Assembly: GCA_036170535.1 (NCBI GenBank)
Contig: JAVHPJ010000237.1
Span: 1 to 64,000 of the forward strand
DNA from: SSF53 sp036170535
GTDB lineage: Bacteria; Spirochaetota; Leptospiria; Leptospirales; Leptonemataceae
Length of the DNA stretch: 64,000 nt
Direction: 5' to 3'
Shown here: positions 1-7,546 of the stretch, piece by piece
Layout: every line of letters starts with the position of its first letter
Position numbering within the stretch: position 1 is the stretch's first letter
Translations under genes and position numbers: made by a program
Notes under the pieces: model-generated
Database searches by the model: none
What the model was told of the DNA's origin: nothing
What the model saw: only the letters and a program-made list of their open reading frames with translations

Positions 1-58
1 GCCGCCGCAGCACACAGTGTTTCCTGAATAAAGCCGGGGTTCGCTACAGAAAATGTAG

Positions 59-84
59 AAAAACCGCCTGATAAGGCGGTTTTT
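59..84. terminator. Bidirectional Rho-independent terminator
   Basis: A perfect stem of AAAAACCGCC and GGCGGTTTTT encloses a six-base loop. It has T-runs on both strands, so it can end transcription from either side. It lies 35 bases past the stop of the sigma-factor operon on the minus strand and could also close a plus-strand gene lying before the window. Bases 1-58 hold no gene I can support; a short CTACA/TGTAG stem lies at about 44-58. Confidence 0.85.
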
Positions 85-102
85 CTCAGCAAGCTCTCAA
101 GC

Positions 103-121
103 TCATGAATAATCCGGGTTA
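103..121. repeat. Half copy of a palindromic intergenic repeat
   Basis: The segment TCATGAATAATCCGGGTTA differs at only two positions from the right half of the palindrome at 40132-40161. Both copies abut the stop codon of a minus-strand gene. The left arm of the palindrome is absent here. This may be a degraded member of a dispersed REP-like family; two copies are weak evidence. Confidence 0.35.
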
Positions 122-487
122 ATAGCCAAAGCCGGCTGTCGCAATGATCGCGTCGGTTTCTTCCCAATAATAGGCGGTCGAGTCCTCGGACGCGATGTAC
201 TGCGCACCCGGCGCGTTCAGGCCGGCGTAGTCTCCGTCCGACGTTGCGCCGGGAAAATCAGGACCGGCTATATACACCAGACCGGCTAGCAGCACAACGA
301 GCAGCGCGGCGGCGGCGTACGCGAGAGGGCTCAGCGAAAAGCGCCGCGCCTGCGGAAGTACGCGCCGGGCGCGTTCGATTGCGCGCGCGGCGGTGCGCGC
401 CGGCAGTTCGGGATCGCCAGCAAGCTGATCGAGGGTGCGTTCGAGATTGCGCCGTGCGGCGTCGGCGCGGACGTGTTTTGCGCTCAT
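119..487 (-). CDS. Single-pass membrane protein, probable anti-sigma factor
   Basis: A 122-residue protein with a basic, helical cytoplasmic N-terminus (residues 1-50), one clear transmembrane segment (about 54-74) and a short Tyr-rich extracytoplasmic tail. No zinc-binding HxxxCxxC motif of ZAS anti-sigma factors is visible. Its start codon overlaps the stop of the ECF sigma gene (ATGA at 484-487), so the two are translationally coupled. Small membrane proteins in this position usually hold the sigma factor inactive at the membrane; that role is inferred from topology and gene order, not from a recognised domain. It is the last gene of a three-gene operon that ends at the terminator at 59-84. 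Confidence 0.65.
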   Translation of the reverse strand: MSAKHVRADAARRNLERTLDQLAGDPELPARTAARAIERARRVLPQARRFSLSPLAYAAAALLVVLLAGLVYIAGPDFPGATSDGDYAGLNAPGAQYIASEDSTAYYWEETDAIIATAGFGY

Positions 488-1029
488 GACATTCCTCCCG
501 ATCGGCGGCCGGCTTTAAGCCGCGCCAGAAACTCTTTTCCACGCGCCAGGCGCGATTTTACCGTGCCGACGCTGATTCCGAGCGCAGCGGCGATTTCTTT
601 CAACTGCTTTCCTTCCACACGCAGCCGCGCGGTTTCGCGGTACGGTTCCGGCAGGCCCTGTAGGGCCATTGCGGCGGCCGCATGCGCTTCCCGTTCGTCG
701 TTTGCCTGGTCTCCAGCATCGGATTCGGTCGCCCGATCGGCGCCGGACGCGTTCGCGAAACTGAACCAGCGCCCCAGCGTAAAGTTTTCGCGCCTGCGTT
801 TTTGGGCGGCGCGACGACTCTCATTGCGCGCGGCAGTATAGAGCCAGCTTTTGCGCGCCGCTTCGTCCAACTCCGGGCGATTGCGAAATGCAAGATAATA
901 CCGTAAGTACGTTTCCTGAAACACGTCTTCAGCGGACGCGGCGAGCTCCGGCGGCAGATGCCGGCGCAGGGCCGCAAGTACGACCCCGCGCGTGGCTTCG
1001 ACCGTTATGCGAAGCTCGCCCTCCGTCAT
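484..1029 (-). CDS. ECF-type RNA polymerase sigma factor
   Basis: A sigma-70 family protein of 181 residues, the usual length for the ECF group. Region 2 lies at about residues 10-80, with a DVFQETYLRYY core-binding helix and a conserved Trp in KSWLYTAARN. Region 4 lies at about 122-168, with LPEPYRETARLR followed by the helix-turn-helix KEIAAALGISVGTVKSRLARG. I chose the ATG at 1029 because it follows the upstream stop by one base (TGAGATG) and has GAGGA about 12 bases before it; an ATG 60 bases earlier would lie inside the upstream gene. It directs RNA polymerase to a specific envelope-stress type regulon, probably including its own operon (promoter at 1640-1667). The partner genes on either side are a periplasmic Spy-like sensor and a membrane protein. 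Confidence 0.9.
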   Translation of the reverse strand: MTEGELRITVEATRGVVLAALRRHLPPELAASAEDVFQETYLRYYLAFRNRPELDEAARKSWLYTAARNESRRAAQKRRRENFTLGRWFSFANASGADRATESDAGDQANDEREAHAAAAMALQGLPEPYRETARLRVEGKQLKEIAAALGISVGTVKSRLARGKEFLARLKAGRRSGGMS

Positions 1030-1030
1030 C

Positions 1031-1591
1031 TCAGTTCCGGTCCTCGCTGCCGCGCCGCGGCGGCCGGGGACGATCGTCGTCGTCGCCATCGTCTCCGCCC
1101 TGGCGGCGCCGATCCATGCGTTCGCGATGCCGCTCCATTTTTTCCTGCATCAGCGCGCGCAATTTCGTTTTTTGCTCCGCGGTGAGCAGGGTCTGAAACT
1201 CCAAACGCTCCTGGATGTGCAGCAGTCGCATTTCGACTTGCGCCGCGCTGATCTCGGTGAGTTTCGCTTTAACCGCCCCCAGATCGACGCGTTCAGCTTC
1301 CAGCAATGCGCGCAATTGTTCATGCAACGGACGCATTTTTTCCATCAGCGCCTGAACCTGGGGCTTGAATTTTTCTCGGACCGCGCGGGCGCGCGTTTGT
1401 TGTTCCGCGCTCAGGTTTAAGTCGCGCGCAAGCCGCTCCAGTCGGGGCGGTCCGCCCATGCCGTCGGGGGGGCCCATGCCGTCGTCCGGCGGGCCGCCGC
1501 CCGGACGCGAGCCAGGCTGGGCCAGCAAAGCCGTTCCGCCCAAACACAGGCTCAAGTAGAGCGCCAGGGCGGGAGTGTGCAATCGTCTCAT
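1031..1591 (-). CDS. Spy/CpxP-like periplasmic protein
   Basis: A 186-residue protein with a signal peptide (about 1-24, ending ALLAQ), a Gly/Pro/Met-rich linker (26-49) and an all-helical domain. It carries the two LTxxQ-type motifs of the Spy/CpxP/ZraP/CnrX fold: LSAEQ at 60-64 and LTAEQ at 136-140. The C-terminus is highly charged (RRRQGGDDGDDDDRP). Proteins of this fold are periplasmic chaperones or metal and stress sensors. First gene of an operon with an ECF sigma factor and a membrane protein, which recalls the CnrX/CnrH/CnrY metal-sensing arrangement of Cupriavidus; possible metal ligands are His90, His125 and the Met-rich linker. A GAGG ribosome site lies 8 bases before the ATG. Confidence 0.8.
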   Translation of the reverse strand: MRRLHTPALALYLSLCLGGTALLAQPGSRPGGGPPDDGMGPPDGMGGPPRLERLARDLNLSAEQQTRARAVREKFKPQVQALMEKMRPLHEQLRALLEAERVDLGAVKAKLTEISAAQVEMRLLHIQERLEFQTLLTAEQKTKLRALMQEKMERHRERMDRRRQGGDDGDDDDRPRPPRRGSEDRN

Positions 1592-1639
1592 AGTTCTACC
1601 TCGAAATGCGCCGTCCGATCTCGGCCGGTTCGCACTCTC

Positions 1640-1667
1640 TTAAACCCCGGCCGCCGCAAAAGGTTCC
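1640..1667 (-). promoter_or_regulatory. Candidate ECF sigma-dependent promoter
   Basis: On the minus strand GGAACC (1667-1662) is followed after exactly 16 bases by GTTTAA (1645-1640). GGAAC at -35 with a G-T-rich -10 at 16-17 bases is the classical ECF promoter form. It sits about 50 bases before the start of the Spy-like/sigma/membrane-protein operon, so autoregulation is likely. This reading is by eye only. Confidence 0.5.
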
Positions 1668-1758
1668 CATTTTTTTCGCCTTTACCGGCGTCGCCGCGTC
1701 CCGGCGGCGGGAAAACAGATTGCCCGATTGCGCTTGTTGTGCGGAATTCTGTCAACCT

Positions 1759-3237
1759 ATGGCCGCCTCCATCCACTGGCTCGACCTCACTCTGATTATT
1801 CTGTATCTCGCCGGCATGGTCTGGATCGGCAAGGTCGTCTCGGCGAAAATCAAAAACGAGAGCGACTACTTCCTGGCCGGCAAGAGCCTCGCGTGGTGGG
1901 TCATCGGGTTGTCCGTAATTGGCACGAACATCGGTTCGAACGATTACATTGGCGCTTCCGGCGGCGCATACCGCATCGGCATTGCGCAGGCCAATTTTGA
2001 ATGGATTGGCGCAATTCCGGCGATGATCCTGTCCGCATTCATATTCATACCCTTCTACTGGCGCGCAGGCGTGTATTCCATTCCGGAGTACCTGGGCCGG
2101 CGCTACAACCCCGGCGTGCGCGTGATCAGCGCGATCGGACTGTCCGCTTTCGCAATTCTGATCGTCGGCGTGTATCACTGGGCCTCCGCGCTCATGCTGG
2201 AAACCTACCTGGGCTGGCCCATGTGGCTGAGCATTCCTATCACAGCGACGGTGGTGGGCTTTTATACAATCTCAGGCGGACTGCGCGCCGACACCTACAC
2301 CGATGCGCTTCAGGTCGTTCTTATGTTCACCAGCGCGATCTTATTGGCGATCTTCGGCATGAATCGCGTCGGCGGACCCGTTGAATTCTGGACCCAACTC
2401 AACGAGCGCTTCCCGCAGCACATGAGCGCATTTCTGCCCGCCGATCATCCCGACTTCCCCTGGCCGGGCGTGCTTTTGGGGCTGGGCTTTGTGCTCAGTC
2501 CGGCGTACTGGTGCTGCAACCAGGCCATACTGCTGCGCACCCTCGGCGCGCGCACAGAATGGGACGGGCGCGCTTCGATGGTGTTCGCCGCGTTGGCGAA
2601 AACCTTCGTGCCAATGCTGATCATTCTGCCGGGATTCTTTGCTTTGCTCCTGGTCGCGACGCCTCTTGAAAAAAGCGATCAGGCATTGCCCTGGGTGGTG
2701 AAGAACCTTCTGCCGCCGGGACTATCGGGACTCTTTTTTGTCGCCTTTATCGCTGCGCTGCAGGCGTCCGTCAGTTCCGCATTAAATTCCACTGCGGTGA
2801 TGTTAGTGCGCGATATTCTGGGCGTTGTGCGGCCGCGCGAGCGCACCGACAAAGAGACGCTGCGCATAAGTCGTCTGGCGACGTTCGCCATACTGGCGCT
2901 GGGCGTGGCCTCCGCTCCGCTTACGGCCCGTTTCGAAGGCATTTACATCTTTGTGCAAACGGCGCTTTCTCTGTTCCAGGGGCCGTTTTTTGCGTTGATT
3001 TTGCTGGGAATTTTGACTCGCAGCGCGACATCCGCCGGCGCTCTGGTCAGTCTGGTGGCGGGACTCCTCTTCGCCTGGACTCTGAAATTCTTCGGAATGA
3101 ACATGCTCTACGTCGCGTTTTACAGTTTCGCCCTGTCGTCCGTGTTGCTTATGATTGTCAGTCGTTTTACGAAGCGGAAGAGCGATGAAGAGTTGCTGAA
3201 CTTGTGTTATTGGACCACGCAGAAGAAAATCCTGTAA
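1759..3237 (+). CDS. Sodium:solute symporter family transporter
   Basis: A polytopic inner-membrane protein of 492 residues with 12-13 hydrophobic helices. The SSF signature GGLRADTYTDALQ is at residues 173-185 and the typical first-helix region WLDLTLIILYLAGMVWIG is followed by SDYFLAGKSL. The family couples Na+ influx to uptake of sugars, amino acids, nucleosides or vitamins; the substrate cannot be read from sequence. Closest in style to the SGLT/sialic acid/glucose branch. The ATG at 1759 places helix 1 at the N-terminus; the frame is open further upstream but that stretch is Pro/Arg-rich, without membrane character. It is followed by a small two-helix membrane protein with which it is probably cotranscribed. 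Confidence 0.9.
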   Translation: MAASIHWLDLTLIILYLAGMVWIGKVVSAKIKNESDYFLAGKSLAWWVIGLSVIGTNIGSNDYIGASGGAYRIGIAQANFEWIGAIPAMILSAFIFIPFYWRAGVYSIPEYLGRRYNPGVRVISAIGLSAFAILIVGVYHWASALMLETYLGWPMWLSIPITATVVGFYTISGGLRADTYTDALQVVLMFTSAILLAIFGMNRVGGPVEFWTQLNERFPQHMSAFLPADHPDFPWPGVLLGLGFVLSPAYWCCNQAILLRTLGARTEWDGRASMVFAALAKTFVPMLIILPGFFALLLVATPLEKSDQALPWVVKNLLPPGLSGLFFVAFIAALQASVSSALNSTAVMLVRDILGVVRPRERTDKETLRISRLATFAILALGVASAPLTARFEGIYIFVQTALSLFQGPFFALILLGILTRSATSAGALVSLVAGLLFAWTLKFFGMNMLYVAFYSFALSSVLLMIVSRFTKRKSDEELLNLCYWTTQKKIL

Positions 3238-3302
3238 GAATCGCCGCAACGGAAAAATCGCGCGCTCCGCCGGAGCCGGAGCGCAGACGAGGGAGCAGAC
3301 GC

Positions 3303-3521
3303 ATGGAATCGGGCGCTATTTTACAAATGTTACTGGCCTTGCCCGCGTGGACGCCGCGCGCCGGCGCCCTGGCCATGTTCGCCGCGACGCTGATTATCGC
3401 CTGGAGTCTGCCGGAACGCTTTGTCTGGAACGGCGCGCCCGATCGCGCGCGCTGGCGCGACTTGCGACTGTGGGCCACGGGGCTGACGCTGATCCAGTTT
3501 GGACTTTATTTGATATTCTGA
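3303..3521 (+). CDS. Small two-helix membrane protein
   Basis: A 72-residue hydrophobic protein with segments at about 6-30 (LLALPAWTPRAGALAMFAATLIIAW) split by a proline, and at 55-72 (LWATGLTLIQFGLYLIF). GAGGGA lies about 8 bases before the ATG. The gene starts 65 bases after the symporter stop on the same strand, so it may be an accessory subunit of that transporter; small partner proteins are known for some SSF symporters, but no family match is recognisable. It overlaps the convergent gene at 3506-3973 by 16 bases. Confidence 0.55.
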   Translation: MESGAILQMLLALPAWTPRAGALAMFAATLIIAWSLPERFVWNGAPDRARWRDLRLWATGLTLIQFGLYLIF

Positions 3522-3973
3522 GAATCGTAGGGCGGATTTTCAATAACCACGTCGTCCAGGTCGGTTCCGTTAATCTGACTGGCCAGTTCCGCCGCAAAGT
3601 CGTCCGTTTCGCGCGCCAGCGCGCGATCAATTTCGTCCGCCGCGCGTCGCGCGGCGATGCGTCGCGAATCCGTGGGTTCAATGTCCATGCGTAGCGCCTC
3701 CATGGCCTCGAACTGACGCAAATCCGCCAGCAAATGGGTTTCCGGATCCGGACTGATAAATTCGCGCAAAAAGCGCCGCAAGTCGCGTTGCTGCTTCAGG
3801 GTCCCGGTTACAAAAGCCGCCATATCCATCGAGGTCGTAACCCGGGCGACCGCCTGATATCGGAGATACAGTTCGCGCACAATGCGGCGATACAAGGCCC
3901 GGGCAGCCGCCGGATCGTCGCCGCGAGCGATGCGTTGAAACAGCATGAGCGTTTCATTGGCGAACATGTTCAT
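3506..3973 (-). CDS. Hypothetical protein, helical and charged
   Basis: A 155-residue soluble protein without signal peptide or membrane segment. It is rich in Arg, Ala, Asp and Glu and predicted largely helical (for example RIARGDDPAAARALYRRIV near the N-terminus). Not recognised. It converges with, and overlaps by 16 bases, the small membrane protein at 3303-3521. A second ATG two codons in (3967) is an equally possible start; no strong ribosome site precedes either. The 133-base gap before the next gene (3974-4106) shows no terminator or other feature. Confidence 0.5.
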   Translation of the reverse strand: MNMFANETLMLFQRIARGDDPAAARALYRRIVRELYLRYQAVARVTTSMDMAAFVTGTLKQQRDLRRFLREFISPDPETHLLADLRQFEAMEALRMDIEPTDSRRIAARRAADEIDRALARETDDFAAELASQINGTDLDDVVIENPPYDSQNIK

Positions 3974-4106
3974 AAGGACGAAGGAAATCGCAAAGCTGCA
4001 ATGCGTTGCGCAGAATATTTGGAAAGTGCGAGAAAAAAAATGAACGCGTTCGTTTGTACGCCTGGCGGCCGAGTAAAACTACGCGTAAAGGATCAGGCGT
4101 TCCCCG

Positions 4107-7100
4107 TCACGAACGGGCCGACAGGCGTTCGGTCGCTTCGCGCAGGCGTCGCGAGATGGTTTTGAACAATGCGAAAGCGATTTGCGGCCTTGCCAGCAAC
4201 AAGCGTTGAAAGTCGTCGCGTTTGATTGCGAGCAGAGTGGTTTCCACTACGGTTTCCACGGTCGCCGAGCGCGGTTCGCGATCGAGGATTGACATTTCGC
4301 CAAAACAATCTTTATCCTCCATAATCTGAAGTACGAGGTTCGATCCCTTGAGTACGCGCACGCGACCTTTCAGCACGATGTACATCGCGTCGCCAATGTC
4401 ATTCTCCCGAAAAACTACATAGCCGGCGCGCACCTTGCGTTCGTGGGCGATCTCGTTGATCCATTGCAGGTCGGAACCGTCGACGTCCGAAAAAATCGGC
4501 ACGCTGCGCAGAAACAAAATCCGTTCCATGTCCCGATTCATTTTTACCACCTCTTTGTTGGCGACCTTGCGGCCGCCGCGGATCCCGAGTTTTTTCGCCG
4601 CAATTGCGGCGTTGTTGCGCACCAGTTGCGCCGGATGGGTCGTCAGTCCTTTCAGGTAATCGCCCAGTTCGCGCACGTGCAACTCGCCGATCGCGAAAAT
4701 CACGCAGGCCATGAACCAGGGCTCCTGCTTTTGCACCAGAAGATCGATCAGGATTTCGTAGAGTTCCAGATCTTCGTCGCTGGTCTTGCGCCCGTTTTCG
4801 CGCGCTTCCAGCAGTCGGGCCAGCTCCGCCGAAAAATCGCCGGCCCCTTCCAGCAGTTCCACGCCTTCGGCGACCGCCCGCCGTTCCCCGCTGCGAATGC
4901 TGGCCGCCGCCGCGCGCACGGTGGCGCCGTCCTCCAGAATTTCCAGAAACTTCAGGGCGACATCAAGGCGATGCACGGACGTGCGTTCGAGCGCGTCCAC
5001 CAGCAAGGTTGCGCCCCGCTCTTTGCGTTCGGCGCGCAGCTTGAGTACGAAGTTATTGTCGCGCCCGACCTTGCGCAAAATGGAAGCGCAGGCGCGTTCC
5101 AGGTTTTCCCGCAATTCCTGCGGAAAGGCTCTGTCCGCGGCGGCATCGTCGTTCTGCTCCAGTCGTTCCTTGATGCGCGACAGGGCGTGAATTGCAGCGT
5201 CTTCAACCGCAAGTTCGTGTTGCATGATATAGCGACCGAGGATGACGACGCTTTCCGGGCCGCCGATCTCTCCGAGCGTTTTCAGGATCGCCGTCAGCGT
5301 CACTTCGTCCGCGGCTTCGCCCTTGAGTTCCTGAATCAAGTACGGCGCCGCCGCGGGGCCCATGCGAACCAGCGCATCCTGCGCGAGGTGCGTGAGCTGA
5401 TCGTCCTTGAATCGTTGCACAAGGTGCGGCGTGAGGCGCGCGTCGCCGAGCGCGCCCATTGTCTTTACGGCTTCATACTGCACTTCCAGACTTTTGCTGC
5501 GCGCGAGATCAGAAAGCAAATCGGCGAACTCAATGCGCCTCAGTTCGCGTATTGCGCGGGCGGCTTCCTGACGTCCGGCGCTTGAGGCGCTGCGCGTGAG
5601 TTGCACCAGTGCGCGGTACGGCGCCGAACTTTTTGAAATGCGCTTTGCGTCCGCCAGAAGCGCCGTGATCGCCGCGCCGCGCACGGCCGGCGCAGGGTCT
5701 TTCAGCAGGGCGCTTAACTTTTTGCGTCCGCGCGCGCCTGCGATGCGGCCGTAGGCGCGGGCGGCCATTGCGCGCGTTTCCGCACGCGGGCTGCGAAACA
5801 ATTTGAGGGCGAGTTCTTCGGCCGGCGCGTACGCGCGATCGCCCAGGAGACGCAACGCTTCGGCCTGGACCTCCGGCGGACGATCCAGCAGCGCGCTGGT
5901 AAGTATGGCCAGATCCTGTTCAGTCGCCGAGGTCTCAAGCAGAGACAGCGAATACAGCGCTGATTCGCTGTCCTGACTGAGGGCGGCCGTCACCAGGAGG
6001 CGATTTGTTTCCGTATCGCTTGCGCCGGCGAGATTTTCCAGAGCGAAGTTGCGTCGATCCAGGTCGCGCGAGTTCAGATTATCAAAGAGCGCATGCAGGT
6101 AGTCGCGCTTGACGCCCATCGAAAGCGCGATCCAGACAAAACCGCACAAAGCCGCGCCGCCGGCGACCAGCGCGTCCGGGGCGTCGACCGTCGCCAGTCC
6201 CAGGAGTAAGAGGCCGGCGAGGGCGGTCACCGCGGGTTCGACGGCGCCGTTAATCACCGCGCGCGCCAGTCCGCGCAGCTCGCCGGGAATCGCGTTGTAC
6301 AACAGCTGTGTCGCGGACTCGTGAATGGAATACAATACGCTTTCGTCGACAAATCGCGCCGTCATAGCCAGCAGGCGCTGGGGTTGCAGCGCTTCCAGAG
6401 CCCGTCCCGCGGGCGGCAAAAAGCTCCGGACCAGCAGCGCGAGCGCGCCAAAGGTCATGCTGAAGGCGTACGAGGCGAAGGCGGGCGCCACGCCGACCTT
6501 GCGCAAGATGCGACCGGTGACCAACAACTGCAGCGCAAGACCCGTCAGGCTCACCAGACCGTTCAACCAGCCAAGAAAAGCCGTGCGTTCGTCGGCGACG
6601 GGATACATGGACTCCGCCGCCATCAAGAACAACCAGTCGACCGTATGCACGGTGAGCCAGAGCGGCAGTTGAATTAAAGCCAGGCGCCGAACGAGCGGAT
6701 TCGCCCACAGCTCGCGCAGATCGGCAAAGCCTTCTTCGCGCAGCGACGCGTCCGCCGAGCCGGCGGTTACGCCGGCGGCCAGCGCGGAACTCCGTACAAG
6801 CGCCGCGACCGGCAAAGACAACGCGGTAATCGCGCTCCAAACCAGAAAAAGGTGTTCGGTAGCGCCGGTGAAGCGCACGAGCGGACCGGCGAGCAGACTG
6901 CCCAGGATGTTTCCCAGAATGCCCGCGCCGCCGACGATCGGAAAGGCGCGCTTACCTTCGCGCGGATCAAAGACGTCGTTCGCGTAGGTCCAGAAGTGAA
7001 CGACCAGCGCGAGTAAAAACAGTTCGTAGTACCCAAAGATGGCGAAGGCCATCCACGCGGGCGTCTGGCCCGGCGGATAGCCCTGAATTTGCCAGTGCAG

Positions 7101-7454
7101 AACGGCGAGGCTTGCGGCGAAAAATACGAGCTGATAAACCAGCAGACGATAGCGCGAAATTTTTTCCTGTAAAACGGAGTACACGACCGTCATCACGGCC
7201 ATCAACGCCGCGTTAACGATGTACATCAGCGGCACGGAGTCGGCGCCGGCGGATTCAATAAAGAAGGACTCGTTTGCGGCGCGGCCAAAGCCGAGGCCGG
7301 CCATCACCAGAAAGAAGAGCAGGCCCATCGCAAACAGGCGGCCCGCTTCGCGATCCGTGATGCCGAGCAGGCGCACCAGAACGCGCGGGACGCGCAGATT
7401 TTGGAGTAGGGAGCTCATGCCTGCGCTGCGGGCCTGTTCGGGGACATCGAACAA
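4107..7454 (-). CDS. Npt1/Npt2-type carrier fused to HEAT repeats and cNMP-binding domain
   Basis: A 1115-residue multidomain inner-membrane protein. Residues about 35-460 hold twelve hydrophobic helices of the nucleotide-transporter (ATP/ADP antiporter-like) branch of MFS proteins. Residues about 480-960 are tandem HEAT-like helical repeats (for example LRLLGDRAYAPAEELALKLF). The C-terminus (about 970-1105) is a cyclic-nucleotide-binding domain with the phosphate-binding cassette FGEMSILDREPRSATV. This architecture is known from Leptospira and other free-living bacteria, where the substrate is uncertain because the obligate intracellular ATP-theft role does not apply. Transport gated by a cyclic nucleotide is an inference from the fusion. 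ATG at 7418 (residue 13) is an alternative start. The gene lies downstream of, and on the same strand as, the decarboxylase at 7547-9058. Confidence 0.8.
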   Translation of the reverse strand: MFDVPEQARSAGMSSLLQNLRVPRVLVRLLGITDREAGRLFAMGLLFFLVMAGLGFGRAANESFFIESAGADSVPLMYIVNAALMAVMTVVYSVLQEKISRYRLLVYQLVFFAASLAVLHWQIQGYPPGQTPAWMAFAIFGYYELFLLALVVHFWTYANDVFDPREGKRAFPIVGGAGILGNILGSLLAGPLVRFTGATEHLFLVWSAITALSLPVAALVRSSALAAGVTAGSADASLREEGFADLRELWANPLVRRLALIQLPLWLTVHTVDWLFLMAAESMYPVADERTAFLGWLNGLVSLTGLALQLLVTGRILRKVGVAPAFASYAFSMTFGALALLVRSFLPPAGRALEALQPQRLLAMTARFVDESVLYSIHESATQLLYNAIPGELRGLARAVINGAVEPAVTALAGLLLLGLATVDAPDALVAGGAALCGFVWIALSMGVKRDYLHALFDNLNSRDLDRRNFALENLAGASDTETNRLLVTAALSQDSESALYSLSLLETSATEQDLAILTSALLDRPPEVQAEALRLLGDRAYAPAEELALKLFRSPRAETRAMAARAYGRIAGARGRKKLSALLKDPAPAVRGAAITALLADAKRISKSSAPYRALVQLTRSASSAGRQEAARAIRELRRIEFADLLSDLARSKSLEVQYEAVKTMGALGDARLTPHLVQRFKDDQLTHLAQDALVRMGPAAAPYLIQELKGEAADEVTLTAILKTLGEIGGPESVVILGRYIMQHELAVEDAAIHALSRIKERLEQNDDAAADRAFPQELRENLERACASILRKVGRDNNFVLKLRAERKERGATLLVDALERTSVHRLDVALKFLEILEDGATVRAAAASIRSGERRAVAEGVELLEGAGDFSAELARLLEARENGRKTSDEDLELYEILIDLLVQKQEPWFMACVIFAIGELHVRELGDYLKGLTTHPAQLVRNNAAIAAKKLGIRGGRKVANKEVVKMNRDMERILFLRSVPIFSDVDGSDLQWINEIAHERKVRAGYVVFRENDIGDAMYIVLKGRVRVLKGSNLVLQIMEDKDCFGEMSILDREPRSATVETVVETTLLAIKRDDFQRLLLARPQIAFALFKTISRRLREATERLSARS

Positions 7455-7546
7455 TATCGACGACCAGCCCGATAAAATTCAGCGGCCCGTGCGCATTTTT
7501 TCCGGAACGCCCGCCGGCGCCCGAACGGATCGAATTGAAAGAAGTA

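Noticed and set aside
1606..1758. N-terminal extension of the symporter frame
   Set aside because: Pro/Arg-rich, without membrane segments, and overlapping the candidate ECF promoter region.
4443..5585. Plus-strand open frame of 380 codons
   Set aside because: It is antisense to the HEAT region of the Npt-type gene and shows no domain character, only composition bias.
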